This document shows, piece by piece, positions 47,505-60,500 of a stretch of DNA of 64,000 nt. Positions within the stretch are counted from its first letter, which is position 1. Every line of letters begins with the position of its first letter. This DNA is from Pomacea canaliculata (taxonomy: Eukaryota > Mollusca > Gastropoda > Architaenioglossa > Ampullariidae). Position numbers and translations under genes: made by a program. The notes below the pieces were generated by a model. It saw only the letters and a list, made by a program, of their open reading frames with translations, searched no databases and was not told the DNA's origin. The stretch lies in assembly GCF_003073045.1 (NCBI RefSeq), contig NC_037592.1, positions 18,991,844 to 19,055,843 on the forward strand, read 5' to 3'.

Positions 47505-50481
47505 GTATGGCACACATACACACCATGAGGTATATGTGTTATGTACCGGCCCCTAGGTATGGCACAGATGATGAATGATGATTGATGATGAATGATGATT
47601 CTCTTTACCACAGCGGAAAGCATTCAGCAGGCGTGTCCCCTAAAGCTGTGGGTGGTTCTGCTGACGGGCTTCCTCCTCAACACACCCAACCCCCTCGAGC
47701 TACATGGTGCCATCAGTTCCGCCCTCGACACGCTTCACCAGCAGGGCATGACGTCCAGCAACATCTTCGTCGCTGGTCACAGCTTGGGAGGTCAGTTGAT
47801 CAGTTTGCTAGGTCAGCAAGCCGGACAACAGTATTTTTACTTTTTGAAAAAGCTGTACAAAATATTACTACAGCCTTCGATGCTGGGAGATGTCTCACGG
47901 CGGACAAAAATCTTTTGTTCAAGCTAGTGAGCGTATATTTATACCAAAAGAATTAAAATTACCGGTAGCACCAAAGTTACTACCAGGGATTGTATACATT
48001 TAATACTAGTCTCACTTTTGATCTTATGTCTTCTCCAGGAGTGTTTGTGGGGATGGAGGGAAAATCCAATGCCAGCAAATACAAGGGCATCCTGCTGTTT
48101 GCCTCTTACCTAACTAGAGACATGCCCCTCGCCACCTACCCCCTACCCGTGCTGACCATTTCCGGTGACTTGGATGGACAGACTCGCATCACGAGGATTG
48201 CCGATGAATTTGAGTGAGTTATGAGTAGTGTACGCAAATTGGGAGAGGGTGCTCCATCATGTGAGTTCAAGGTCGCTCAACCGGGTGGCTGGTTTGTGTT
48301 AGACTGCTTGGTTTACCTGATAGTGCTTTTGCTTACTGGGGACTTCAGACTACTCCGTGAAAAGGGCAACGAAGGAGGAGTTTACAGGTGTCATCACCAG
48401 CGTTATCTTGACCAATTCCTTCTCTTGTTACAGGCAGCTAGAGGCCATGGCGGCCAAAACAGGAGCCACGTCTACAGTACCCCTGTCATCGTCATGCGCG
48501 GTGTCAACCACGCCCAGTTTGCTTCCGGTGCAATGCCCAAGCAAGTCGTCACGCACGATCTGACCCCAGAAGTCACCTCGCAGGCTGCCTACACCCTCAT
48601 AGCTAAACACACCTCGGCATTCCTGGTAGCCACCCTGCGTGCGCCACAGGCAGCCCTTGCACAGGCCCGTGCAGATTGGATGCAGCCTACAGCGACACCT
48701 TGAATATAATAAAGGTAAAATGGAGACCAAAAAAGATGACGATGTACAGTTCAAATATTCTAGTAACAAGAACGGATCCCACCAACGGCGCCTGAGAACA
48801 TATATATAAACATCTGCAGTGCCAGAAATAAATCCTTGAGCTACTGTTTGTGCATGCTTGGATTACAGCTACAGACTGTTGGTGTCAATGTCCTGCAACC
48901 ACAGATGTCCTGTCTGTCCTGTGTCAGTAGTGTGTCATTGTCCAGCATCTGACTGCTTCGTCTTGCTGTACACGTGCTGACTGATGTTTCTCTCTTGTTG
49001 TAAGTAGTGTGTATGATTGTCAGTGTTTAATATCCCATGACTCTGTACTCACAAACTGTGCTCTTTGTCCAGCCCCTCCTGTCCATGAAGTCGACTGAGG
49101 CCAACGCTCAGAATTCTGACAAATGGGCCGTCCAGACACAGCTGCTGGAGGCAGGATCCACCCAGCATCAAATCACGGTATGTTAAGTTGAGGAGACATA
49201 TAGTACACCGAGCACACTAAATAGATAAAAAGGTGAGTGATGAGGTGGTGTGAAAGTGAGTTCTGCACTGCAAAGATAGTGTGGGTGAAGTGGAGATGGA
49301 CATAGAAGATAATCCATGTAAATAACAGCTACGGTCATCAGCGATGCAGGAAAAGCAGCACAAAACAGGAGCGGACATCTTTTTCTCTTCTCATAACTGT
49401 TGCTTATTTTGTTTTCTTCCATGGCCCATTTCAGAGCGTAGCATTTTCTGTCCTTAGAAACACGTTCAGCTTGATAAAAGAGGAATCCGTAAATTTAATT
49501 TCAATTTCTTTTTGCTACTTTTAAAATTTTTGAAAGATTTCAATTACTTCTAATTACAAATTAATTGTCTCTTTAAGAATGACAGCACACCAAGGCATGC
49601 ATGTTGGCTGACCGGCTCATCTGTTTCAGGTCACTAACACAATTCTGTCCAACTTGGACTCCTTCTTGGCCAGCAAACCTAGCCTCCATACAGCTGGCAC
49701 CAGCGTGACTGTAGCCACCTTTACCCATGTGAATTATCCAAGCAACCTACTGGACATCTCCACAGTACCCAGCTCCCCCCAGTCACTCATGATCAAGATG
49801 AAATCTAGGGAGGCAATCCAGGCGGTGTCGCCGGGAAGTCACGCAACCGCAGTCCCTACATGCAAAAGTCTTAATCAGGTAAATGCTAAAACAAACCAGT
49901 TAATTATAATCAATGCTTGCCCAACATTTGCGTTGTTGCCACATATCTGAACTCCACAGAAACATGGTGAACCACAACTTGAAGTCATTGTCCCTACAGT
50001 CGCCAGTTTATGGGGCACTGCTTTATCAACACTTCTAACTATAGAAATATAAATAATGATGACAAAATGATTGAGAAAAAATGAGAGCGAGAGAAAATAA
50101 TTTGACTGGAGGGGTTTTTTTAAATTATGGTTGCAAGGTCGATTATAAAACGGCTAAACTCATACTGTTGTCTGTTTGAAGGCAGCGTTCACACTAGCTT
50201 TGAACTCCTCGTCTGCCGACGCTCAGAGGCGCTTTAAGGCCAAGGGTCGACCGATCATCTTCAACGATGATGACAACATGACGACAGGCTTACAGTGGTC
50301 CTCAGCTGAGTTGGGTTTGCATGAGGATGACCATGGGCTGAGAGTGACATCTCCTTCCCTGAAGACGTCCCTGCACGAGTTTATAGAAGCGTTGTCAGGC
50401 ATGCACTACTGCACGGTGCTGGCTCCCTACCGCGCCATGGAGTGGATTTACGTGGATTCCCTGAGGGCCCACGCAGTGTGA
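47336..50481 (+). CDS. Secreted alpha/beta-hydrolase with extra C-terminal region
   Basis: Seven exons join in phase (47336-47504, 47614-47790, 48039-48213, 48434-48714, 49073-49177, 49630-49878, 50182-50481), giving about 480 residues. The N terminus MRVPTWSLLCSLLVA is a signal peptide. The hydrolase half has VVPGASISGEAYRPL (probable oxyanion region), the nucleophile elbow GHSLGG, a likely acid in ISGDLDG and a likely His in GVNHAQF, in the canonical Ser-Asp-His order. This resembles dienelactone-hydrolase/chlorophyllase-type esterases; the substrate is unknown. The second half (residues about 265-480) has no domain I recognise. Exon 4 has two one-base frame breaks that together restore phase 0. 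Probably acts outside the cell or in the secretory pathway. Confidence 0.83.
47614..47790 (+). CDS. Hydrolase exon 2: nucleophile elbow
   Basis: Acceptor ctctttaccacag, donor gtcagt. G plus CG gives Ala. It ends at the Ser nucleophile elbow NIFVAGHSLG, the intron splitting the final Gly codon. Confidence 0.85.
48039..48213 (+). CDS. Hydrolase exon 3: catalytic Asp region
   Basis: Acceptor gtcttctccag, donor gtgagt. It encodes GILLFASYLTRDMP and LPVLTISGDLDGQTRI; D in GDLDG is the likely triad acid. Confidence 0.85.
48434..48714 (+). CDS. Hydrolase exon 4: catalytic His region, two frame breaks
   Basis: Acceptor ctcttgttacag. It starts QLEAMAAK, then needs one extra A in AAAA (about 48460) to enter VYSTPVIVMRGVNHAQFASG. 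Near 48670 another base is needed to reach DAAYSDTLNIIK and the donor gtaaaa. Without the second change the frame stops at TGA 48701-48703. The two changes together give phase 0, which the three following exons require. Confidence 0.75.
49073..49177 (+). CDS. Hydrolase gene exon 5
   Basis: Acceptor ctctttgtccag, donor gtatgt; exactly 35 codons in phase 0. It encodes PLLSMKSTEANAQNSDKW and LLEAGSTQHQIT. Confidence 0.78.
49630..49878 (+). CDS. Hydrolase gene exon 6
   Basis: Acceptor ctgtttcag, donor gtaaat; exactly 83 codons in phase 0. It encodes SNLDSFLASKPSLHTAGTSV and ends VPTCKSLNQ. Confidence 0.8.
50182..50481 (+). CDS. Hydrolase gene exon 7 with stop
   Basis: Acceptor tgtctgtttgaag, phase 0, 99 codons and a TGA at 50479. 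It encodes SADAQRRFKAKGRPIIFNDD and ends DSLRAHAV. No domain recognised. Confidence 0.82.
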   Translation, partial: AAFTLALNSSSADAQRRFKAKGRPIIFNDDDNMTTGLQWSSAELGLHEDDHGLRVTSPSLKTSLHEFIEALSGMHYCTVLAPYRAMEWIYVDSLRAHAV

Positions 50482-53400
50482 GTCGACTTCACTCCGCACC
50501 ACAGCCACTGTGCAACTTCACCTATTCATGATCACCATCGGGAGATAGTTGCCAGTGCTTGAGACCGTTTCCGAGTACTAAAACGGTCACGCTTTGTTGA
50601 TTCAAAAAATTGTTTGTGCTGATCTCACCGATTATCTAAACGTGGTCTTTACTTCATATATCTAAACGTCTGCTACACCATGTCCATCCAGTGTAGCTAC
50701 AGTGTTATTATATGCAAAATCTCCCCGCGGACTCCACTACTAACTGTATTATAGAAATACATCATGATTTTACTTAAATCGCAAACCTTCTGTTTTCTAA
50801 GTTTATTTAAAGAACGCTTTTATTTCAGTACGAGGAAATTTCACATAATGTACCCCACAGGCCACCCATCAGTATTAAAACACGCCATATACACGTAACT
50901 CCTACTTTTAACCCCCATGGCCCCACGCCGAAGAAACGAAAAAAAAAAAAAAAGAGAGAGAGGAAACGAAAATGCTTGTCACCGTCTGTCAGGGACAGAT
51001 AATCCATTCCTGCTAACACGACCCACTAACCATGATTCTTGGTGACAAGTGCTGGACCGCCTCGGCCTTTAGAAAGAGAAAAAAGATGATGGCGAAGATT
51101 GTCTACCTTCTGATTCCATACCGTGTATTCCTTCCGTGTTTTGTCAGTAACGCCCCAAGACATTATGTTAAATTTCAATGGTATTTTTACATACAGTGAA
51201 CTCGTACAAACAACTGTTTGCTGGTTCAGTTCCCTAAATTTCCAAAGAAACATAGCGATTTTCACTTAACCTCACAGCTTCTCGCTTCACGAATTTGTAA
51301 TGTTTAGTTTCCTAAATAAGAGGCTGTTAATAGCCATCGTGCTCTTTTAAAAGCAAGCTTTATCTTGACTTCCATCCCATATCACAAGATGCACCCTAGG
51401 GGTGATTTCAGTGTCACATCACCACAGCATCTGAAGCAATGACCACTATTGCAGCATTCTTCACGCACTCCCTTGGGCTGACACACACACACACAATTTA
51501 ACCAAAAAAAAAAAAAAATGGATATCTCAAAACTTTCATAAGTCTGTCCCCTTCTCTACTAGCCTTTCTTTCTAGTTCAATCCCTTTTCACACCTGAATG
51601 AACACAAGACACCTTCACACTCTTACATTCACACGGTTTTGTCAATGTGCAAACACTCTTCCACAGTGATTTCTCCTTTCACAACATACTTTTTTGTCCA
51701 AAATGTAGAATGAATGATGTTATTAACATCAACATTTAATGTATTGCATATCAATGTGCAGAACATTCACATATTGATCATCATGTGAACTAACTGCTCT
51801 CACTTCAGCAAAGCAAGAAAACACAGCTGACAAACCATCTGCTCAGATGTAGGTCATCATAAAGACTACCATCTGTGCTGATCCTCACATGAAGGCTTTA
51901 ACACCAATGTCGCCACCCTCATGAGTGGAAATAAAATTTACTAGGCTTTTAAAAGAAATGTCTACATCTCTGAATATTCACACCTTGATTAATTGTAAAA
52001 CTGTTTTTTACATAAATTCACATATGCACTGCTTTTCTCTCTTTCTCCTATTGCAGAGCCATACAGTTTCACTCATACTCATTCCCTTGCCTTCTGTTTC
52101 TGGCTTTGTCATTTCACTGTACATCAAATTATTGTAAATATTGCTATTTCATTAACGTTAAACATTGGCTTCATAAAAAATTACCAAATTTATCACTCTT
52201 GATTTTGTGATACTTGGAAACAAAAAACTTTAACTATAGATTGCACACAAAAAAAATATCTTTATATTCTATGTATCTGGAGTTACATAATCAAAATACA
52301 TATATTAAGTGCCCAGAGAAGTGACTACTGAATCTACTAGTACAAGATGACAAGGTACTGCATGACAATTGTCTACATATTGCCTTAAGAAAAATCTAGC
52401 TTCAGCACTTGATTCTAAAGCAACTCCAGCCTATATATTACATTAAGGATTGTAACTTACTGCCAACTGTAAAATGTCAGGCCTGCAGCACAATAAATAG
52501 CAATATCAACCTCTCCCCCCACCCCACCTCACCTCCTCACACACATTCAAACTGTTTGAACATTTACACTACTGCTGCTATCAAAATCAACTAAATTATG
52601 AAACTTTCATGACAGTGTATGTTTGGGACCTGAAGTCCTGGAATCTCACTGGCATCTCTAAAGCTCAGATCTGACCTTTGAATCTCTTCTAAACCAAATG
52701 CCATGGAATGATTCACTTTACAAGCAAACTGTAATTTAACAATGTGAACTACACTAAAAAAAACTGTAACAAAATTAGTAAATGGAGTACAAACTCCTAT
52801 AGAAAAATTACAGCCTGGATGATAATCAGAAATGTGAAGATTTGAGTGTATTATATCAAAGTTGTACAAAATTCACTTATTTACTTTTTATTCACTTATC
52901 CATTTTCTTTTGTCAGTTAAGGATCTGTTTTGATTTTTAAAATGTGTAGTTGACTACTAGAGATTAGGAGAAAGTGCAACAAGTACTTGTCAACTGCACA
53001 TTCAAGATTGCACATTTAAATGATGAATCATTAGAATTGTGTTAATACCTGTAACAAAAACAGAAGACTATGAGAAGGGAAAAAATTGATTTCTAAAAAT
53101 GTTTCTGTCCTCTGAGGTTTTTTCCTATGAAAACACATACTTTGACCTTGCATTCCAACAGTCCTATGACTTGCTGAAAGCTTCTGTGGATTTATTTCCA
53201 ACTTATGTTTTCAATAATGATTTAATCTGGAAAGTCAGTCATCCACATAACACAACTGAAGCAGCTTAGGTAATTTCAGGACATAGCTCCCATAATGCTA
53301 CAAACAAAAACATAGTTTTCCATATAATTTATTCCTTTTCAATGCCAGCACACAAAAGGATCCAAAATAATATTTAATCTATAAAAGTAGCCTACCTCGT

Positions 53401-54309
53401 CCGAGCGTTAGTATAGGAGGCAAACTACTTTGAGTGTGCCAACCTGTATTACTGGATAATGTGAATATAATAACTGCAATTCTCTCTCCTCTTAAACCAT
53501 TATTTCTCTAGAAAGTTGGTGAAAGAGTCTCTATGTAAAGAAAATACCATAAAGATATGCCAAAATTTTTTTTCCCAATTAGAAGTTATGTTTGAAGGCT
53601 AGCCCACACCAAACACGAAACTAGCTTAAAGTTTCCGATATGTTAATAGAAAAAAATCCTGGCACTAGTTCATCAAAATATTTCTTTGCAATTAAAACTT
53701 TCTTTAGATGGAGCAGGTTAGGTGAAAAGATGTGGACTAGCCAGAACATTCTAATATTATTTATACAAGCACAACGCCATTGCAAGAATATGAAACAAAT
53801 GCTTATGAGGTATTATATACGCCTATTTCTGTGATGTTAAGAGAAATGATTTAGTTACAAAAGACTATTTATGCGACGGTTGAGAGCTTATATATGGTCA
53901 AAGGCTTTTATCTGCCTGAATCAAATGCAGTTATTCACTCAGACAAGGGAAATTATCTTTTAACAAACTAAACTTAGTAATTTGAAAATAATATTGCACA
54001 CAAATTAGCCTTTAAAAGTTTCTGTTGTGCTTTTACTGAGGACATATCCTATCCTAAATTTGGCCAAACATTATGCCATGCCTGTGTACGCAGAAGTAAT
54101 AGACACTTGAAACACCTTGTACCTTCAGCAGTTCAGCCGTTTAACAGTAGTTTAATGTTGAAAGAGTGTGTTTGTGTTTTGTTATGATGCTTTATCTAGC
54201 TCTTATTCTGCTTTAATAATGATAATAATCATAAATGCAAAATTTCTGAGGCGCATATTCACACTCCTAAGGAGTATGCTCTCAGTGCTTTAGAACAAAA
54301 GCGAAACAT

Positions 54310-54527
54310 GGACAGCATAAGAGGGGCAGGGGGAGGGGGGGAGGAACTGGTGTTTTACGCCAAGCCAGCAACTAAGGCTATATCACGGCAAGGCAGTCAG
54401 CCCTGTAAACAGATGCCACATGTAGAGAAAGAACAGCATAACCAAGGCGAGAGCTGAACCCAGGACAGCCAACCCTCACTGTTTTGGTGACAGGTGCTAA
54501 CCGTTGCACTCACGGACCACCCACAGA
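54310..54527 (-). mobile_element. tRNA-derived SINE-like element
   Basis: The minus strand starts gggtggtccgtgagtgcaac, then ggttagcacctgtcacc, resembling a tRNA D-arm (box A), with a tolerable box B gggttcagctc about 60 bases further. The body, read on +, is ggtgttttacgccaagccag then caactaaggctatatcacgg, which looks like a high-copy element body. Family name not assigned. Confidence 0.5.
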
Positions 54528-55224
54528 CAGGAAAACAAACAACATATGAGCTATAAAAAAATAAACAACCATACTAAACAAAGAATAAAATCAAATGCAG
54601 AAAGCACAAAGAGGAACCAAATAGCAATAAGAGATGAGAGGAACATGATATTGCAAAAGGAAAGGTGTGAAAAACTAGGATTATGGGAAAAGATTGTTAG
54701 GAGTAATGTTTACGGAAGAGGGGTGTTTTCAGTACAAATACAGTTGATCATTTGTCTTGTAAATCCAGTACTCGTTCACAATGAGCACCAGGTAAAAAAA
54801 AAGGCAGAAATGCACCTTCAAGAATACAATTCTGCAGCTAAGAAGAATGAAAGCAAAGTGTGAAAATAAAATAAAAACAAGAATGATGATGTTAGGACAG
54901 CTCTATCTTATGTGAACTATAGGACAACAGATGGTAGCTACCTCATCTTGCAAATAATGGATCTGTTTGATGACATTTGCTGCCCTCGAAGTAAATAATT
55001 TAAAATAAGTGCTATGATCAATAAGGAAATGTCTACCTTGCAAAGGAACCAAAGGCCTCTGTGAAACTGACCAAAGACAAAACAAACAAACAAACAAAAA
55101 TCAGCAGAATCAAGAATTATTTTAGCAGATGACACTAATTTTTCTTGATCAAGTAAAGATCCAAAATGTTACAAGAAATGAGTACTTCCCAAGTTTGTCA
55201 TCATGCATTATAAATATGTACATT

Positions 55225-56110
55225 TTCCTCTCTCTAGCCATTTTGACTTATGCTTGAAGAATTCTTTGCCAAATTATCCACAATGGCAAGCTCACTAAAC
55301 CTTTCATAATGAAGACCGGCATAAAACAGGGTTGCATATTATCGGTAACTTTGCAGATAAAATTAGTCTATCTCATCGGCAGCATCATGCACAAAACAAA
55401 CTGAGTAAGTTAGCAGAGGAAGTGGAAAAGACTGGCTTAAAAACAAATAAAAGACCTAAGTGATGAAAATCAATAGCAAGTAGGAATTCCCAATCCAACT
55501 TCAAGGAGAGAACATTCTGGAAATAGATCACTTTGTGTATCTGGGAAGCACTGTCAACAAGGTTGGTGGATCAGACAATGATATCAAAAGCTGCATCAAC
55601 AAGGCCAGGCATATTTTCAACAGCCTACTCCCCATCTGAAACTCCCGAGCATTATCCTTCTGCGGTAAGATCTGCATCTTCGACACTAATATGAAAGCTG
55701 TCCTACTGTATGGTTCTGAAACCTGGAGAGTGACAAACACCATCAACAACAAGCTCAGACCTTTACCAACCGATGTCTACGCCATATTCTGGGAATAGGA
55801 TGGCCTGAGAAGATCTCAAACAGCAGCCTGTAGAAAAGAACCAACCAGAATGCCACTAACCAAGACATCAAAAAGCATAAGTGGGGCTGGACAGGACACA
55901 CCCTGTACAAACCAACTGACACCATTGCCAAGTAGGCACTTGACTGGAACCCTCAGGGAAAGAAGAGAGTAGGGAGACCAAAGCAGACTTGGAAAAGAAC
56001 AGCTAGGCAAAAGAACCAAACGGGACCAACTGAAGGGGGCTGCCCAAAACCGGATCCACTGGCAAGGTGTTGTTGCGGCCCTATGCTCCTCAAGGAGTAA
56101 CAAGGAATAA
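55225..56110 (+). mobile_element. Decayed RTE-like LINE reverse transcriptase
   Basis: Broken reading frames give the RT order: NGKLTKPFIMKTGIKQGCIL (the R/K-Q-G box), HFVYLGSTVNKVGGSDNDIK, MKAVLLYGSETWRVTNT, then LTWNPQGKKR-VGRPKQTWK and a C-terminal VVAALCSSRSNK. The F-A-D-D catalytic box is missing and several stops interrupt, so it is a dead 3' half. Confidence 0.82.
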
Positions 56111-57307
56111 ACTAAAGAATTCTTTAACAAGCTCTGTAATTTAATTCTGCCTTTCTCCAGATCAAGATTCTCAGTTTTTACAAAGCTGGAGTTAAATTTC
56201 TAGCTTGGTTAAAGGACTTATGGTTTGTCTCTTGTTCTGCTGTTATAAATATCTTTATCTTTGAAATTGGTTATCATTTGTTAATCAGAAACTAATGCAT
56301 ATAAAAAGATAATGTGTGAGATAGTCATTTTTAATACAGTTAAGGTTGCTTTGTGAACAGATGGTTATGATATTTCTTATGTACTGCTGGATTGACTGTC
56401 TCCAGTATCGTCTCCAAGATGCTTGCAATCTAGAAAATTAGACAAAATGACTTGCCCAGACTTGTTTTAATGCGCATTTTTGGAATTATCTTACTAGAAA
56501 ATTACTGTACAGTATTTGTAGGCATCTCTGTCACCACATAGAGCATGTTATTGATGACAAAAGAATTCAAGGCTAGTCTTGATTTAAATAATAAATCTAT
56601 CACAGCCACTCAAGGGGACCAGTAGAGTGCAGTTTAGTGGCCCATCTCTTTAACCCCAGTTCCTTCCTCTGAAAGCCTGAAAGCCACATGAATCAAAAGA
56701 CAATGATATGTTAGCAGTCAAGAACGGACAAAATATTCAAATAAAAATGTTAGAAATATGATGGAATGACACGATCTATTTGCAGTACAGTTTGCAGGCA
56801 TGCTAAAACGCATCCATACTTAATACACTTCATCACTCAACCAGCAACAGTTTGTGCACAGGATACTTGCTCCATAGTGCCTATGTGTAAATGCAAATAC
56901 CCTTCACACTTGTACAAAATAATATTGAAAAGGGTTAAATACCATCTTATTTACCACTCAAGCATTGACCATACAGGATAAATGAGAAGCTGAGTCATGA
57001 TGCACCAACACGTATGAGCCACTTGTCACTTTTACAGCTGCTTCTTCTTGCCACCTTCACTGTGTTCTTCAGAAAGAAAAAGCTAGACAAAAACGTCTAG
57101 CGATATGATATAATCAGAACAGTTTCCTGTTTCAGCTGCACTGCGGTAGCACACTTTCCTGAGTATGCAAGTGAACATGAAACATGGTGATAAATGGAAC
57201 AGAGATTGAATCTGTTTCCAACAATCACAGTTATTTTGTGACAACTAAGGCTTCACCCTGTTACCATCACTATATACCACAGTATTTCAATACCGGTTTG
57301 CAGTTAC

Positions 57308-57313
57308 TTTATT
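57308..57313 (-). terminator. Candidate poly(A) signal of the ORP gene
   Basis: AATAAA on the minus strand 182 bases after the ORP stop codon. It is the nearest such hexamer downstream of the stop. Confidence 0.4.
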
Positions 57314-57494
57314 TCTCATGGAACCAGCCATGCTAAGCTCGTTGATCCATGCCTGCAGGTCGCTCTGAACACAAGACACATAGGCAGCAGCACCCCTGCT
57401 GTCCACACAAAAATTCTAGCCTATAATATTGCATCACTGACACGGCTGTCAAGCCATCATGCGGATCACAAAGGGGTGTGCTGAATCAGGAGGA

Positions 57495-57575
57495 TCATCC
57501 TATGGTGTCTTCCGGACAGTCTGTCAGCTTCAGCATTTTGTTATACACCCAAGTGTCTCCTTCCAAATGAAAAAG
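57495..57575 (-). CDS. ORP last coding exon
   Basis: Acceptor ctctttgcag. It reads [18 protein letters not shown], then DCPEDTIG and TGA at 57497-57495. The W-x-Y near the end matches the family's C-terminal aromatic motif. Confidence 0.92.
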   Translation of the reverse strand, partial: LFHLEGDTWVYNKMLKLTDCPEDTIG

Positions 57576-60500
57576 CTGCAAAGAGAAAAGTAAGCTTTGA
57601 AGCTACCTATGGTATACTAAATGTCTGTTCTTTCTAAAGTTTATGGTAAAAGAAATGCATTCTCTTAGCATACTGCATGGAGTGCATTTACAGAGTAATA
57701 CTGAAATCTGCTAAGTCAACAAGCAGTGGTTAAAGGCTCCACATGGACTGTTGTCACAAACCAGTCCATGCCTACGTCAGAACTGTGCACTGAGAGACAG
57801 ATATATATATCTGTGTTGTACGCCATAAAGTCCTGAGTCACAACGAAATTAATACAATCTAAGCAGCCACAGGCAATCATTTTTGTTGTTTGTTGAAAGA
57901 ATGCGCACTTGTCTGGCATGAGTGTGTGGATTGGACCACCTATGCCCTGACACTGTAGTAATATCCTGAGACAGAGTGCTACAATACTGCTTCAATAAAT
58001 CCAATTAGTGAAAAAAATTAATCATCGCAAATGGAACCTACCTTTGTTGGAAAAACTGTGCCAGAGTCTTTACGATGCCTCTCTCCTTCCCTCTGTCGTT
58101 CTTCCAACTGAAATAAGGCATTCAGGTTAACAATGATTGCCATATCCTTAATATTACCACTACAGTCTTATTTATCCAAGTAGTGGCAATGAGGTAACAA
58201 CCTGCTAACAACAATAACAGTCTCTAGCATGTAAAAGCTTTGAAATTAACCTCTTTCAGTATCACTAGTCTTTTTTATTTTCCATCTTGCCTCATTATTT
58301 ATTGTAAATCTCTAATTCAGATCTGCATATTACTTTGATCTTGCCACTGTACAAAGGTCTTACTATGCCAACATTTATTCATAAAGGAACCATTATCAGT
58401 GGAAAGTGCACTACTTGGAAGATGGTAATATTAGAATAATTTGTTAATTCTGCTATAGATAAATGTATGTCTAACCAGGATTGCAAATTAATTTGGATTA
58501 AAGATTTCATAGTACTTCTGCTTGGTTAAAGATCCACAAGATAATAAATCCCAAAATGAGAGTGAACAATTCCCCACTATCCCTTAGATTTCTTTGGTGC
58601 TGACAGTCTGCTAACACAACCTACCAAATGTTTATGCTCAGTAGCAGTGTTGACATCCCCTGCATTCAAAGCATTGGTGACATGCTGCCATAAACGCCGA
58701 GACTCAAACTCCCCCTGCTTCTCAACTGGCCGAACACACTTGCGCCAAATCTTTAGTTTCTGGGTGTCCACAGTGCGTGTCCTTCCCTACAGGTAGAAAC
58801 AGCTCTTTAAGGGATATCAGACAAGGGATGGGAAAGTGATACTACTAAAAAATAACAGACAAAAGAAACTCAGAAATACCAAAACTGTGTAACTAAAATA
58901 TTTGTAGAGAAGAACAAGAGAGAAGAATTAAAGAGGAAATCAAATAAGAGTGGTCTGAAAGAAAATGAGAAAAGATTTTTCGACCAAAAAGGTCAAGAAT
59001 GAATTTCTTACAAGATAGTCATATTTCATGGTATTCCAGCTTTTCTGTTGGAGATACAAGATGGGAGAAATACTAAAGCTATGGGAAAGGAAGTGTCAAG
59101 ACTGCAGTGAAAAAAGGGAGAAATGTAGGAGTTTAGGAGTTGCATATGAAGCAAAAGCAAAAAAAAAAAAAAAATTACAGTAACGAGATCAGTGTTTCAA
59201 GTCACTAGTGCATCTCCAGAAATATAGCAACATGACAGTAACAATCAAAGGCAACATCTACCTGACAGATAGAATACAGAAAGATCATCTAAGAAACAAA
59301 AAACTTGCAAGCAAGAAAATACAGAAAAAATTATGCAAAAACTAAGGTACTCAATTAATACAAGATGCTAAAATGTTAGGATAAGAAAATTATAATGATA
59401 AAACTATGTTAATGCATTATGCATGCAACTCAAAAGATTTCACTGGCTTGCTACTGCCAGGCTTAAAAGGCTTATGGAGTTCTGAAATTATCAATGTTTT
59501 TAAATCATTCACAATATGCCATGCTTAGTTGAGCTTACGATGTGATTGTGAGTGCTGACATACTGTGCACCTACATAAGACAGTGCTGGAGTACAGTGCA
59601 CTAATAAATAGAATAATCAAAGAAGGTGAGAAAATTAGTCTATTCAAGGACTATCTTCTCTGTGAACTCTTCCTTCAATTACTTTTGTTGGCTTTTTCTA
59701 AGCACTGAGTGCCATGTTGGGGCAAGGTCTCTGTTGCTGGTCAGCATGCTCAAATAAAGTGGCATCTCTTAAACAATTTAATAATGAAGTATCTAAAAGT
59801 CTTTTCTTCAACTTACATCAGAGTAAACAAACTCGTATATTCCATTCCATTCCCCAGAAACTTTACACAGCTGTGCTCCAGTGGTGTTTTTAACTTCAGC
59901 AGACACTCTGTGAAGCTTACCTCCATAGAAGGGCTGTCAAGGAGATGCAGCCTCATCATTATTAAGATATAATTCACTTGCATTTCTGAGAACAAAGACT
60001 TCTTCTACACAGTCAAAAACACCATACATACATAACCTGTTAATCCTCTTAGCATTTGTATGGCCTGCAATTCTGTGCGTAATTTGTTTTTCTTTTAAAG
60101 GTTCTGAAGTTACAAAGGCATAAAACATTTCAACACTTGACTAATGAAAGAATTACTAGCCACACTATCAAATTGTCAAAATTCTAGCTAGTCAAACATC
60201 AATACAACAAAATGCACAAACACACGTGTGCATACACCCTCAAAGCACACCACATGAAGTCTCTCACTCTGGTATGGAAGATAATGGATGCTGTAAGGTT
60301 GGTCTTCTCACACACAAGAGAAACCTTATCCCCAAGCTCTACCCAAGGTACAGTAAGGATGGAGCGTGCGTAAGCGCTGGGCAGTCCAAATACATATTCC
60401 TCATCATACTGCAGCAGTCGCAGACTCACTGTCAGTCCCCCCAAAAAAAAAAAAATGAACATGATTTCAAAATCTGAATTTTGTTTTTCTTTGTTTTCCA

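Larger units (their letters stand above)
50482..57494. other. AT-rich interval between convergent genes
   Basis: The 3' flanks of the hydrolase gene (+) and the ORP gene (-). The only structured features I can support are the SINE-like copy and the LINE fragment, plus short A runs (50939-50954, 51505-51518). No gene is seen in 51000-54300. Confidence 0.5.
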
